Shown: in pieces, positions 16,347 through 28,178 of the stretch
How positions within the stretch are numbered: the stretch's first letter is position 1
Layout: the number at the start of each line of letters is the position of its first letter
Notes under the pieces: generated by a model
Seen by the model: only the letters and a program-made list of their open reading frames with translations
Databases searched by the model: none
Told to the model about the DNA's origin: nothing
Program-made: the position numbers and the translations under genes
Assembly (NCBI GenBank): GCA_002812745.2
Contig: NCSJ02000036.1
Span: 1-64,000, forward strand
Reading direction: 5' to 3'
Length of the DNA: 64,000 nt
Origin: Scytalidium lignicola
Lineage: Eukaryota > Ascomycota > Leotiomycetes

Positions 16347-16955
16347 CTTGATAGATGAAGAAGAGTAATCGAGATGGGAGTGGAGAGATGAATGTTGATG
16401 GGAATAGGGAGTCTTGTTCAAATAAGAGGTTGCTCGATTTGCTTGCCGAAGATGTTAGCTTAGCGGCATTTCCTTATGTCAGCCAGGTTCACATCCGGGT
16501 TGGTCCGACATCTCGGGTTGCCTGAGGATAACCATTTTATGCTGTTGAAACAAATTACACATAACCACATCAAATCCAGGTCTACCTGCATGTGGATTAA
16601 ATTTCTGCTACTTGAAAAAAAGGTTGAAAACTATATTTAATTGATCTTCAGTTAGAAAATCAATTCTAACGAATATACCATTCCTAGAGACGCATAAACC
16701 GGCCGGGGTTTAGTTATGATATATTTTATCATTAAATCAGAGGTTTATTCGACAATGTTGGATCAAGGTACACAGTTGGTGAAGAAGACATGTAAAAGGA
16801 GTTACTTTGTAGAATTATGGAAGGTTCATTTAAAATACCGAGACAGCAAAAGCAAGAAGTCAACCATCATGAACACTTCGCCCAAACCCTGGCTCACCCA
16901 TGCCACGTTATAATAGACCCTGCGCCTTTGTATTTCACTAAACCCAAGGAGTCCA
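16347..16955. other. Intergenic between ATP2 and RAB11
   Basis: About 0.6 kb holding the ATP2 promoter and the 3' end of the Rab gene. It is AT-rich, and short frames at 16716-16913 have no recognisable content. Confidence 0.5.
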
Positions 16956-17828
<873 letters not shown>

Positions 17829-18716
17829 GGTTGCTCGTCGAGGTGGCTATAATATTTGGGGTGGTTGATCAGATCAGTGAGTGTCGCGGGATGCCGCCTA
17901 TTTGGCGAGAGGATTGGTGCCCCCCAAAGTTACAGTACCAAGGCTTGCAGATAAACCTTGCTTCAACTTCAATGAGGAGTAGAGCTTTCTGTCTATGATT
18001 ACTTTCTAATACTGAGCAGTCACAAAGTGATAAATTTGACTTCGTCGTAAAGAGAAGAATAGATGACTATTAAACAAACGAGGCTTTCCACGTCTGCGCC
18101 TCGTTGAAGTGGCCGTTATAATCGACGCGGGGATAGTCACGTGAACGAAGCTCTAAAGATTACGACGGTTACATTTTGGCAAACTGATTTACATGGCATT
18201 CTTGCTAATTTGATTCAATGAGGTTTCTTCGAGGCTTTCTGGATCTCTATGATTGAACTGTATGTAATTATTGCAAATGCACAAGGTGTAAAGAAAATAA
18301 CTAGAAGCCAGTGGTTTGCATATGTAGTTTACGAACTGGAGATAAAATATGTGAAGGAATATTCATAGAAAATATCTATCACAAACCCACAGTAATTTTG
18401 TTAAGGCTAAGTGTGCAATGCCAAGTCATATTATGAGCAGTGGAATTTGGGACATGTGAAACTTTAATTTGTGACATTACATTAAATTTATGTCATGCTC
18501 CGGCATGTGCGGATGACACCGTCTCGAAAAACTAGCATTGATGAATTATCGCAATAACTGCCGTCACTTAGGGGTTATCTTTGGAATTAAATATCCTTAA
18601 TTTCTGATTATATTTTTCGAATATCCGAGGCTTCAATTGAAGTCGATATAAGATATTACCAACAACGTTATTATCTATGATATTCATTTACACAATCGTT
18701 ACAACAAATTATTGAC
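17829..18716. other. Intergenic between RAB11 and ClpX genes
   Basis: About 0.9 kb, both neighbours on the minus strand, so it holds the Rab promoter and the ClpX 3' region. AT-rich, with no gene or repeat recognised. Confidence 0.5.
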
Positions 18717-20689
18717 TCACATACCACTACTCCCAACACCTCTCATCTTCTCAAAACTTCCTAGTTCCTGCCCAATCGGAGCCTCATCGTCCACCTTCGC
18801 CTTGTCCCCAGCTCTCTTCCTCTGCCTCCAAATCTCCTCTTCCTTTTCCCACGCCTGGTTAAACAAAGCCTGCTGACCTCTCGAGAAACAGAGAGGCATC
18901 TGTGTCTTCCCCTCCTCATTGCTAAAGCTATGGTGCTGGTTCCTAACAAAATCTTCTCCAACCATCACATACCGGATTCCGCTTCCGGGACCCCAGAACA
19001 TGACCTCAGAAAGAACATCTTCCATGACGGCACGTAAACCCCTTGCACCACCTATTCCACGAACCTCATGCCCTTTGTCACTAGAAGTCGTGCTGTTGCC
19101 AGCAGCAGCACTTCCTTTCTTCGGCAAATCTTTTAACGCCGTTGCTGAATTCCCGTGCATTGCCCTCAAGGCAATAGCTTCTAGAGCGAGAGTTGAGAAC
19201 CGTAATTGAATGCCGTACGTTGCAAAAAGAGCGGTATATTGTTTCACCAGGCTGTTTTTAGGCTCCGTAAGAATGGAGACAAGCTGTTGAAGTGTAAGTG
19301 GTGCGAGAGAGGTAATTATTGGAATACGGCCAAGGAGTTCGGGTATGAGGCCATAAGTCTGGAGATCAGAAGGAGTTACGTGCTGAAGAGGGTTTGCTAG
19401 TTTAGTTGTAGCTGTCGGTTCATCTGTGCTCGTTCGTGAGGGGTTAGACTTGTTTGGAGGTGTCGATGTTGAAGATGTGGTATTTCGTAACTGAGCGCCA
19501 AACCCAATTGATGAACCTGTGGAGAGTCTCGTGTTGATAATCTTCTCCAGCCCAACAAATGCACCCGCGAATACGAACAGGATATTCGATGTATCGATTG
19601 TATACTGGTCGGTCCTGGTAATTTGGCCCGCGCCAGCGGCTCCCATGTCCCCCTTACCCTGACCTCTATCACCACCTCCTTTTCCGTAGTTGCCAGCATT
19701 GCGATCAGCTTTCACATTCACAGTGACTGTGGTGCCTTCAATCATTTTTAGAAGCCCCTGCTGGACCCCTTCCCCGGATACATCTCGGCCGTGCGTCATG
19801 ATGGCTGGTTTGGCTAATTTGTCAACTTCGTCAAAAAATATTATTCCGGATTCAGTCTTGGGGATAGAGTAGGATGCTGCGAGAAGAAGCCTTTCAATTG
19901 ATGATTCAATATCTGTCCCGATGTAACCAGCTTGAGTTAAACTTGAACAGTCGACCATAGTGAATGGGACCTCAAGAGTTCTAGCTAGGGTTCTAAGATC
20001 AGAGTCAGGAAATGCTAAATTCTGAGTCACAAAAGTCTTGACAGACATACTGGAGTATATACGTCTTTCCAACTCCAGATGGACCGAGAAGCATTAGATT
20101 TGACTTCTCAATGATGACAGAGTTGTCGTCACGTAATGGCGCCGAGCCTAAATCCGGTTCCCCTTCTTCACGGCTCGCATTAAGATCTACTGTCTCAACA
20201 TGGCCTGGGAATTCATCTACCCCAAAATGGTTAGCAGGGTTATTCATGTATTGAAATTGGGGACTCACTCTCGACCGGATGGCTATTCTTCTCTCTCTCA
20301 TGCAGCAAGCGTCTCGCTTTCTGCTCTTGGCGTTCGCGTTCCTCAGCATCTTGTCGTTTTATTTCTCGAATACGTTGATAGTGGTTATAGATGGCCACAC
20401 TCGTGACTTTCTTGGCCTTATCCTGCCCGACTACGAACTTATCTAGATGCTCTTTCAGCAACGAAGGGGTGAGCTTGGGTGCTCCGTGCTTAGCAGCGCC
20501 ATCCAGTGGGCCCCCAGTTGGTAATCCTGGCTCATATTCTCCAGTATATCCACGACTAAAATCAGAACTCCTAAAGTGGCTGGGATGGGAAGCTCTTGAT
20601 GATATGGAGATAAGCCTGTAGCGAATTGGGTGGAGTGTAACCGTCTTGCGGCCTGTTTTTAAAATAAATGGTCCATTTATCGTGGACAT
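18717..20689 (-). CDS. Mitochondrial ClpX-type AAA+ ATPase (Mcx1-like)
   Basis: Three exons: 20689-20269, 20216-20051 and 19992-18717. Introns are 52 and 58 nt and the product is about 620 residues. The N-terminus is mitochondrial-like (basic, Ser-rich, no acidic residues early). The ClpX-specific opening [17 protein letters not shown] appears near residue 75. Walker A G-P-S-G-V-G-K-T lies near 184-191 and Walker [10 protein letters not shown] near 245. Q-A-G-Y-I-G and the C-terminal sensor-2 region [10 protein letters not shown] are present. There is no N-terminal zinc finger, as is usual for fungal Mcx1. A glycine-rich insertion of about 35 residues follows the Walker B region. The family unfolds matrix proteins; fungi often lack or vary the ClpP partner. 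A second possible donor 12 nt upstream of the chosen one also keeps frame. Confidence 0.9.
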
Positions 20690-21513
20690 CTTAAACTAGC
20701 GTAGAATAAGTTCATCACTCTAAGCTAAAGCACCCCTCTTTCAGAATGCTTCGAAGTATCTTGATGCTTGGTCCTATTTACGGAGTCGCGGGGTGCACTG
20801 TCTCATAGATAGAAGATAGGCGGTCCAATAAAAGGAGAAAACAACAAGAGACAAGAATGTCAATTACTCTTTCAAACAGAAACCCTTTGAGTTGATGTTT
20901 ATATTTTAGATAGTCAACAGGATGGGGTAACCAGGTCATATAGATGCTGTTGCTCCATCTGGATGTGTCATTGGAGATGCACGTGACATGTCCCATCTTA
21001 CGGTCATTTACCTCCGTTGGGTAATTATTGCCATTGATGGTGCAACAATGCTCCGTACTTGCAATGCCACATGGTTAGTAATAAATTACTGTACTGGCAG
21101 CAATTCGGTTGAACTGGCGAGCTGCGGCATGGCCAAAGCGCGCATTGACAAGGGCCGACGTCATTGGCGACGGGCTCAACACAATCTCTGGCTGAGTGAA
21201 GAGAATGCAGGAAAGGCTGGGAAACGGGTTTGCAAGGCGGCAAAATGATAGACAAGCTGTCACCCTCCTGCCAAATTACTAGTCGCTTCTCATAAAATCT
21301 GCTAGATAACTACTACATATTCTATCGTAGTTACGAATTGATTCTTTTATAAACTTTCATCCTTTTTTTCTCCCCCGCATATTTACCGTGAAATACTTGG
21401 AAGGGCTTGCCGTCGTCGTACGACAGCTTGTTGCCCGGACAAAACCTTCCTTTTAATTAATCCTGCGAGACAGATCCTAGAAAAGCACCTTTACTGTCTC
21501 TTAGACAGCCAAT
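20690..21513. promoter_or_regulatory. Shared upstream region, ClpX / branching enzyme
   Basis: About 0.8 kb between divergent start codons. A somewhat GC-richer patch at 21110-21240 gives overlapping short frames on both strands without recognisable content. No specific motif was assigned. Confidence 0.4.
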
Positions 21514-23964
21514 ATGAATGCAATTAACGAAGATATTCCGAAGGATGGCACAGGTGATTGCGGCTCAATCCTCTCTCAATTGTCAAAATACTGATACATT
21601 CTAGGGGTAATTAAGCTGGATCCATGGCTCGAACCTTTCAAAGACTCCCTTAAAGCGCGATACAAGAAGGCGCAGGATTGGATGACAACAATCAATGAGA
21701 CAGAAGGTGGCCTAGACAAGTTTAGCAAAGTATGTATCACTATCCGTACAGCGTGGCCTAGGACGAGGCACTGATCCATCTTTAGGGGACAGAGAAGTTC
21801 GGATTGAATGTGGACAAGTCGAACAATATTACATATAGGGAGTGGGCGCCCAATGCGACACATGCATCTCTTATTGGCGATTTCAGTGCTGCTCCCCTCC
21901 CTCTTGATACAATTCTAGTTCGGCTCTAAACATGGGCTAATTTTGAAAGATGATTGGAATAGAGAATCCCATCCCATGAAGAAAGACCCATTTGGTGTGT
22001 TTGAAATCGTAATACCCGCCCAAAATGGGAAACCTGCTATACCACACAAATCGAAGATTAAGGTATGCCATTACATTGGAGCTCCTGGCATATTGATCTA
22101 ACGGTTTGATTTAGATTTCCATGCTCACTCCTTCCGGCGAACGAATCGAAAGACTGCCTGCCTGGATCCAATACGTCACACAAGACCTTGAGGTTTCTCC
22201 AGTCTACGATGCCCGTTTCTGGAACCCTCCTGCGTCAGAAAGATATGTATTCAAGAATTCTCGGCCCAAGAAACCTGAGAGTGCGAGAGTATACGAAGCA
22301 CATGTCGGAATTTCCTCTCCAGAGCAGCGAGTAGCTACATACAAAGAATTCACGAAGAACGTTCTTCCTCGGATTAAACACCTAGGATACAACGTTATTC
22401 AGCTCATGGCAATAATGGAGCACGCATACTACGCAAGCTTTGGCTACCAGGTCAACAGNTTTTTTTGCTGCTAGCAGCCGGTTTGGCCCTCCCGAAGATC
22501 TAAAAGAACTTATCGATACAGCACACGGTATGGGAATTGTGGTATTACTTGATGTGGTCCATAGCCACGCCTCCAAGAATACACTCGACGGTCTAAACCA
22601 GTTTGATGGGTCTGATGCGTGCTATTTCCATGCTGGCGGAAAGGGCAATCATGAACTGTGGGATAGCAGGCTATTCAATTATGGTGCTCATGAAGTGCTG
22701 AGGTTTTTGCTGAGTAACTTACGTTTTTGGATGGATAATTATCAGTTTGATGGGTTTCGGTTTGATGGTGTTACTAGCATGCTTTATTTGCATCATGGTA
22801 TTGGAACGTAAGTCTTCTGCAAGTCCCTCTAAGATCAACTACTAAGGAAATTCTAGGGGATTTTCTGGTGGATACCATGAGTATTTTGGTCCAGCCGTAG
22901 ACGACGATGCTGTCGCATATCTTATGTTGGCCAATGAAATGCTACACCAATTCTATCCTGAGACTATAACGATCGCTGAAGATGTATCTGGTATGCCAGC
23001 ATTATGCCTTCCGTTGTCTCTTGGAGGCGTTGGGTTTGATTATAGACTCGCTATGGCGATCCCTGATATGTGGATTAAGATTCTCAAAGAAAAGAAGGAC
23101 GATGAATGGGACATGTCAAATATTACATGGACGCTTACCAATCGACGCCATGGTGAGAAGACAATCGCGTACTGTGAAAGTCATGACCAAGCGTGAGTAA
23201 TCTATGTCTTACTGTGATGGGTAGATTCTAATCAGTTTAGGTTGGTGGGAGATAAGACAATTATGATGTATCTCTGTGATGCAGAAATGTATACCAACAT
23301 GTCCGTTCTCACTGAACTTACGCCCGTTATCGAGAGAGGTTTGAGCTTGCACAAGATGATCCGCCTCTTGACCCACGGTCTTGGTGGTGAAGGGTACCTC
23401 AACTTCGAAGGCAACGAATTCGGGCACCCTGAATGGCTTGATTTCCCCCGTGCAGGGAATAATAACAGTTTCTGGTATGCTCGTCGGCAATTTAATTTGA
23501 CTGAAGACTCCCTACTACGATACCAATTTTTAAATGAGTTCGATGCGAAGATGAACGACACGGAGCAGAAATACGGATGGCTACACTCATCGCAAGCGTA
23601 TATCAGCTTGAAGAATGAAGTTGATAAAGTGGTGGTGTTTGAGCGTGCAGGACTAGTTTGGGTCTTTAATTTCCACCCAACGAAGAGCTTCGCAGATTAC
23701 CGAATCGGTATTGAAGTGCCTGGCACGTATCGTATTGTGCTGAACACTGATTCCAAAGAATTTGGAGGATTTGAGAGGGTTGATAATGCGACAAGGTTCT
23801 TCACTACTCCGATGGAGTGGAATGGAAGGAAGAACTTTACGCATGTTTATGTCCCTAACCGCACAGCAATTGTATGTCCTCCTAGTCATCCACTAATATT
23901 TTTGAAAGAACTTAGAAGACTAATTAATTATGAATAGATTCTTGCCATGGAATTGACTCTCTAA
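21514..23964 (+). CDS. 1,4-alpha-glucan (glycogen) branching enzyme, one frameshift
   Basis: Eight exons: 21514-21553, 21605-21729, 21786-21885, 21950-22062, 22115-22807, 22857-23192, 23241-23871 and 23938-23964. The product is about 687 residues, normal for eukaryotic GBE. In exon 5 the sequence A-G-N followed by seven T (N at 22459) has one base too many. Removing one gives Y-Q-V-N-S-F-F-A-A-S-S-R and restores the frame. Family 13 features are D-V-V-H-S-H, the nucleophile in G-F-R-F-D-G-V (about residue 342), the acid/base in I-A-E-D-V-S-G (about 397) and C-E-S-H-D-Q. The short last exon gives I-L-A-M-E-L-T-L, the expected family terminus, whereas reading through the intron would not. The enzyme introduces alpha-1,6 branches in cytosolic glycogen. 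Confidence 0.93.
22459..22466. other. N plus T homopolymer causing a frameshift
   Basis: An N followed by seven T inside a conserved segment of the branching enzyme. The reading frame is open on both sides and conserved if one base is removed, so this is most simply an assembly error. Confidence 0.85.
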
Positions 23965-24551
23965 AGGTGGGAATGGAAAGTATGACATCATGGGAAGGAT
24001 GTATGAGTAGGGTAGGTACTCGATCGGGATAAAGGCAACAAGTTAGGCGGCTTTATATGTTTTTTTATCTAGTAATATTACAACATATTGCATTCGCATA
24101 TACTCTGTTAAGGCGGTCTCCCGTAGCTATCGAAGACAGCTATGATATATCATGATTATAGGTTGCCAAACCATACTTAAAACTCTATTATCAAGCCTCC
24201 CACACTCCCGATCCGCTTGCCGATGAATAAGTTAACTTGTCCATTCTTACTCTTGAGGCTTATATGATTAGTCTGGCTAAATATGGACCTTAAGGGAAAG
24301 GGCTATTTAGTGGCTAAGTAACTACTTGAAGGTGCCTGGCGATTCTGGCGATTCTGGCGATGCTTAAAATAGAGAAGACTTATAAACACACTGCACACAC
24401 TTAATAAACCTATGGAAGATGGCTTATATGGTTCTTGAGCTTTTTCATGCATTCTTCATACAAGACTACCTCGCAATCCCAGCGAATTTAAGAAATGATT
24501 TTTATACCTCCTCTCAACACCAAACGCCATGAAATAGTATTCCAGAGGATA
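23965..24551. other. Intergenic between convergent genes
   Basis: About 0.6 kb between the 3' ends of the branching enzyme and BRX1. AT-rich. It contains a short tandem repeat at 24337-24363 and no gene. Confidence 0.5.
24337..24363. repeat. 9-bp tandem repeat, three copies
   Basis: TGGCGATTC occurs at 24337-24345 and 24346-24354, followed by the variant TGGCGATGC at 24355-24363, in non-coding DNA. Confidence 0.8.
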
Positions 24552-25798
24552 TTAAGCAAAAAGCTCTGAAGTATCTAATGCATCCTTTGGTGGCTTCTTC
24601 CCTCCATCCGTCCTCAGACCCAACTCGCCCTTCTTAGCTAACCTCTCAATTCCTTGCTCGGCACGCTGATTATATCTTCCAGCCTTCTTCTGTCTAATCT
24701 CAGACCTAACCTGGTTAGGTGATACGAATTCTCGATTCTCATAGATAATTGGCCCCCCAAAAGAACCTTCCTGGATAACTATCTTTTAAGGAGTTAGTAT
24801 ACGATCATCTAAAACCATTCTATTATATGTAAAGATAGTATATGCAGTTGAAAATACTATAGAAGAAGAACTAGCAAAAAAACTCTCTCTTACCGGAGTG
24901 AGGACGAATCTTGGGCCAATTTCAACAAGGTTGATTTCCGTCTCTTGATCTCCATGGGATTTCTTGAACTTTGATTTGTCTTTTGATTTTTCAGCGGCCT
25001 CTCCTTCATCATCCTCGCTTGGTTTCGCCTTTGAGGGCTCAGTCTCGTTGATTTGGTAATTCCGGACCCAGATCTTGCCATCTGCGAGCGTGAAACCCAT
25101 GACATGATCTATAAATGGCTTTGATTTCCGCGCTCCCTTTGGGACGCCAAAGATGTGGGAGAAGACTTCCTTTATAACTCGCAGGTGCGGCTCTTTGTCA
25201 AAAGAGGCATCGAAAGAGAGGATTGGTCGGGAGCCTTTTAAACAATTGCCCGTAAAGTGCAATTCTTCCATTGTGTGTACTGAGTTATGTCAGTATAATT
25301 TCACTCTCAGCACGGTAGATGCTCAGCTTATATAGAGAAGGGTTAGAAATAGTATTACAATTTTGCATATGGCACTTTATTGTGGGACCATTGGGATTTT
25401 TGGAAAACCACCCGTACAAATCCTTTCCTTTGCGCGCTTCAAAAAACAATATATTGTTACAATTGTATAATTCTGCGAGTTCATTCAGTTGGTAGAGTTT
25501 TGACTTTGTGTCTAGCTTCGCATCTTTGCGGCCGTGAGGTAATAGAGATGCAACGTCGTTCAAAAGGTGTCGATGCCTATCAATTGACCACAGTGTTAAT
25601 AGATTCAACTGGGAAAATAAAAATTCCTCGTTCTGAAGGCAAGGGAGTGGACTAAGTAATAAGAAGGTAAATTTACCTGTAGGTAATACCTCGCGAGGAT
25701 AATATAAGAACTCTTTGTCTGTTTTTCTTGACTCCAGTACTCTGCTCTTCTTCTTTATGGCCATTAGTCTTCGACAGCGATTTGTATACAGTCGCCAT
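24552..25798 (-). CDS. BRX1: Ribosome biogenesis protein BRX1 (Brix domain)
   Basis: Four exons: 25798-25677, 25576-25359, 25279-24894 and 24782-24552. Introns are 100, 79 and 111 nt and the product is 318 residues (yeast Brx1 is about 290). The Brix domain runs from about residue 30 to 260. Family landmarks are H-R-H-L-L-N-D, L-A-E-L-Y-N-C-N-N, L-F-F-E-A-R-K, N-G-P-T-I-K, T-G-N-C-L-K-G-S-R-P, K-P-F-I-D-H-V-M and G-S-F-G-G-P. A Lys/Glu-rich insertion near residues 190-215 accounts for much of the extra length. Brx1 acts in the nucleolus in early 60S subunit assembly. The start M-A-T-V-Y-K-S-L-S lies directly upstream of the conserved R-V-L-I-L-S-S-R-G. Confidence 0.95.
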
Positions 25799-26508
25799 TT
25801 TGACGTGTAGAGAGGGCGATGTTCTGGCGCAGACGTCCAAAGTTTCTCCAAATTTAATTTCAAGCGCGGTTCAAGATCGGGTTATCTTTGACGCTTGACC
25901 AAATGAAGTTTAGCATATACCAAAGAATCATTGGGGTAGGATCAACATATTCCCGTTCCGTGATTACACGCGACACTCCTGATATCGGGCTGCGATCTTA
26001 TTAATGACTCCTCCTTCTTTCTTCATCAATCATGGCGCAATCACAGTTTATCAGTCCTCTGCGACTAGCATCAATCCACGATGAGGCACCTCGAGGTGTA
26101 CTCTGTTCTTTCTATAGCCCCAATGGCGGGGTGTTCCGGAGTTAGATCTCCTGAGATTCGCGCCGTCTACGGCGATTCTAGTGGTTCTGCACTGTCGCAT
26201 AACTGCTATTGACAACGGTTACGCTTCAGCGTATCTCGTTACTCATTATTTATCTTTCTTTTATTGGAGTGTCGTCGTTACTAAGGTTCTGAAATTGAGC
26301 CTGGGGAGCAAGCTGCTACGAGTTGAGGTTCCAAAACCTGGTCTACCTAACCACTAGGTCCATCATCATCAGAAACAAGCTGTATGTTGACGCGTAACTN
26401 AAAAAAAATTAAGGACCAGTACTAACTATTACCTGTTCAGCTCTAAACTGCGAATCATTCCCGTGTTTAAAGCTCTATATTTATTATTCCACCGAGAGCA
26501 CCGTCAAT
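25799..26508. promoter_or_regulatory. Shared upstream region, BRX1 / F-box-like gene
   Basis: About 0.7 kb between divergent starts, with an N at 26400 beside an A run. A short frame from 26033 (about 40 codons) has no support. Confidence 0.4.
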
Positions 26509-27900
26509 ATGTCTCTTACTCTTCTATCTACCGAGATTCTCCAGAGGATCTATGAACACAGCTCTGTTCAAGACCTCCTCCATCTCGCCCAGACCTCGAA
26601 GAAAACCTACAACGCCTTTCTTGGTTACAAGCTTCCATTACTTGAGCAAGCTGTCTATAACACCTATAGTCCTATCCCGGATCTATATAAACTAGTTATT
26701 AGCAGTGAGCCAGACGGTTGCCGCAAGCCATTGTCAACGGAGGCTCGCCGTGATGCTTTCCTTTCCCGCATTATGCGAACCCCTCCAAACCCATTTATGA
26801 CCTTTGATCTCATCGTCAAGATGGTACAGTTCGGAAAAATTGCTGCAAAGTGGACGGAGTTCTGGCCGCGCCTCTGTTGGAAATACAATTACTTCCAACG
26901 TCGCCTACTTCGGCATCATGAGCAGGAGCGTTTACGCGCAGCTATATATCAATACTGGACATATAATAATCTGTTTCATGATGAGTTATATGTACGGAGT
27001 CATCAGCGTATGCCGTTGCCTAATGATGCTCAAGACCCTCGTCTACGCCTCCTGCGTAGTTACACTACTGTCGAGCTCATCCAATTGAGCGATTTCGTCG
27101 ACAAACTACAGCTTTTCATATCATCTGAGTTATTCTCAGCCTTCAATCGTTTTCAGTTCACATACCGGTCCGGTTTTCTTTGGCATTACAGCAGCCATAG
27201 GACATGGGCTTGGGATGATGATGTTAATAGGCCTTGGGTTGTTGACGTAATGAAATTTGATCCCGAGCAATTCATGCAGCTAGTAGAGCTACTTTCAACT
27301 TCTTCAGGCATATCCTTGAAAAGGGAGCTCGTTCGCTATCTTGAACTCCCTAGCAACCCTAGACAGTCAGCAGCAAGCCTTGGACAAGCTATCTTTGCTA
27401 TCGGAGTAGAGAGGTTTGCAACTGACTCATTCGCATTCCTCATCGATTCCGGCTCCCTTAGATATCGGAAAATGTGCGATATGTCATTAAGATATGGCAT
27501 TGTCGATGACCCACAGGATTGTCACTGTACAGCTGAGAACTATGGATTCTGTTGTGATTCCAGTCCTACAGGGATGTGGATGTCTCCCGAGCATTATTTA
27601 GAGAGATGTCGTTCTCAGATTGAGAATGGCGATCTTGACTATGATGCTGCTAGGATGAAAATAAGGAACCTTGTCGTGTATCAACCTAATAGTGCGCAGA
27701 AGGTCGACCATAACGATATAGTAAATAAAGCAACCCAGAGAGTGCGCGTGATCCACTCTTCAGGTGTCCAAGATGACGAGGATGATGAGGACTATACAGG
27801 TGCATCTGATATAGAGATAGATTCCACTTCGAGGCCAGCACAAGAAGCTAAAATTATATTCTGTGGAAATTGCAAGGCATTTCTTTCTATACGGGCGTAG
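26509..27900 (+). CDS. F-box-like protein, uncharacterised
   Basis: A single exon of 463 residues. The first 45 residues have F-box form: L-S-T-E-I-L-Q-R-I-Y-E-H-S-S, then D-L-L-H-L-A-Q-T-S-K-K. The body is rich in aromatic and charged residues. A Cys/His-containing stretch occurs near 340-352 (D-C-H-C-T-A-E-N-Y-G-F-C-C). The tail is acidic (D-D-E-D-D-E-D-Y) and closes with a C-x2-C pair, I-F-C-G-N-C-K. No LRR or WD repeats are evident. A role as an SCF adaptor is inferred only from the N-terminus. It converges with HDA1. Confidence 0.8.
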   Translation: MSLTLLSTEILQRIYEHSSVQDLLHLAQTSKKTYNAFLGYKLPLLEQAVYNTYSPIPDLYKLVISSEPDGCRKPLSTEARRDAFLSRIMRTPPNPFMTFDLIVKMVQFGKIAAKWTEFWPRLCWKYNYFQRRLLRHHEQERLRAAIYQYWTYNNLFHDELYVRSHQRMPLPNDAQDPRLRLLRSYTTVELIQLSDFVDKLQLFISSELFSAFNRFQFTYRSGFLWHYSSHRTWAWDDDVNRPWVVDVMKFDPEQFMQLVELLSTSSGISLKRELVRYLELPSNPRQSAASLGQAIFAIGVERFATDSFAFLIDSGSLRYRKMCDMSLRYGIVDDPQDCHCTAENYGFCCDSSPTGMWMSPEHYLERCRSQIENGDLDYDAARMKIRNLVVYQPNSAQKVDHNDIVNKATQRVRVIHSSGVQDDEDDEDYTGASDIEIDSTSRPAQEAKIIFCGNCKAFLSIRA

Positions 27901-28178
27901 TATTTATATTTTAGGGGTTACATGAAGCTACTTAGAGTTTGAAGTTTGCTTAGTGTTAGTAGTAATTGTATTGATATTATTTAAGTCTTCCCTGAGCTCT
28001 ACGTATGTTTGATTAGATACAGTACATTCCGTATCTGAGATCCAGAGAGTGCAGTTCCGTGGTCTAGGAATATCATCAGGTATATTGCCGCCAATAAGAA
28101 AAATAATAAGNAAAAAGGCAGCCAAATTGGGGAATCAATCAATCGTCCATCAGCTGTAACCATATATGAAGCATTGCT
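27901..28178. other. Short convergent spacer
   Basis: It contains an N at 28111 before an A run. A minus-strand frame crossing it (27928-28125) is broken by the N and not supported. Confidence 0.5.

Noticed and set aside
26033..26160. Short plus-strand frame upstream of the F-box-like gene
   Set aside because: About 40 codons with no splice continuation or recognisable motif; probably leader sequence.
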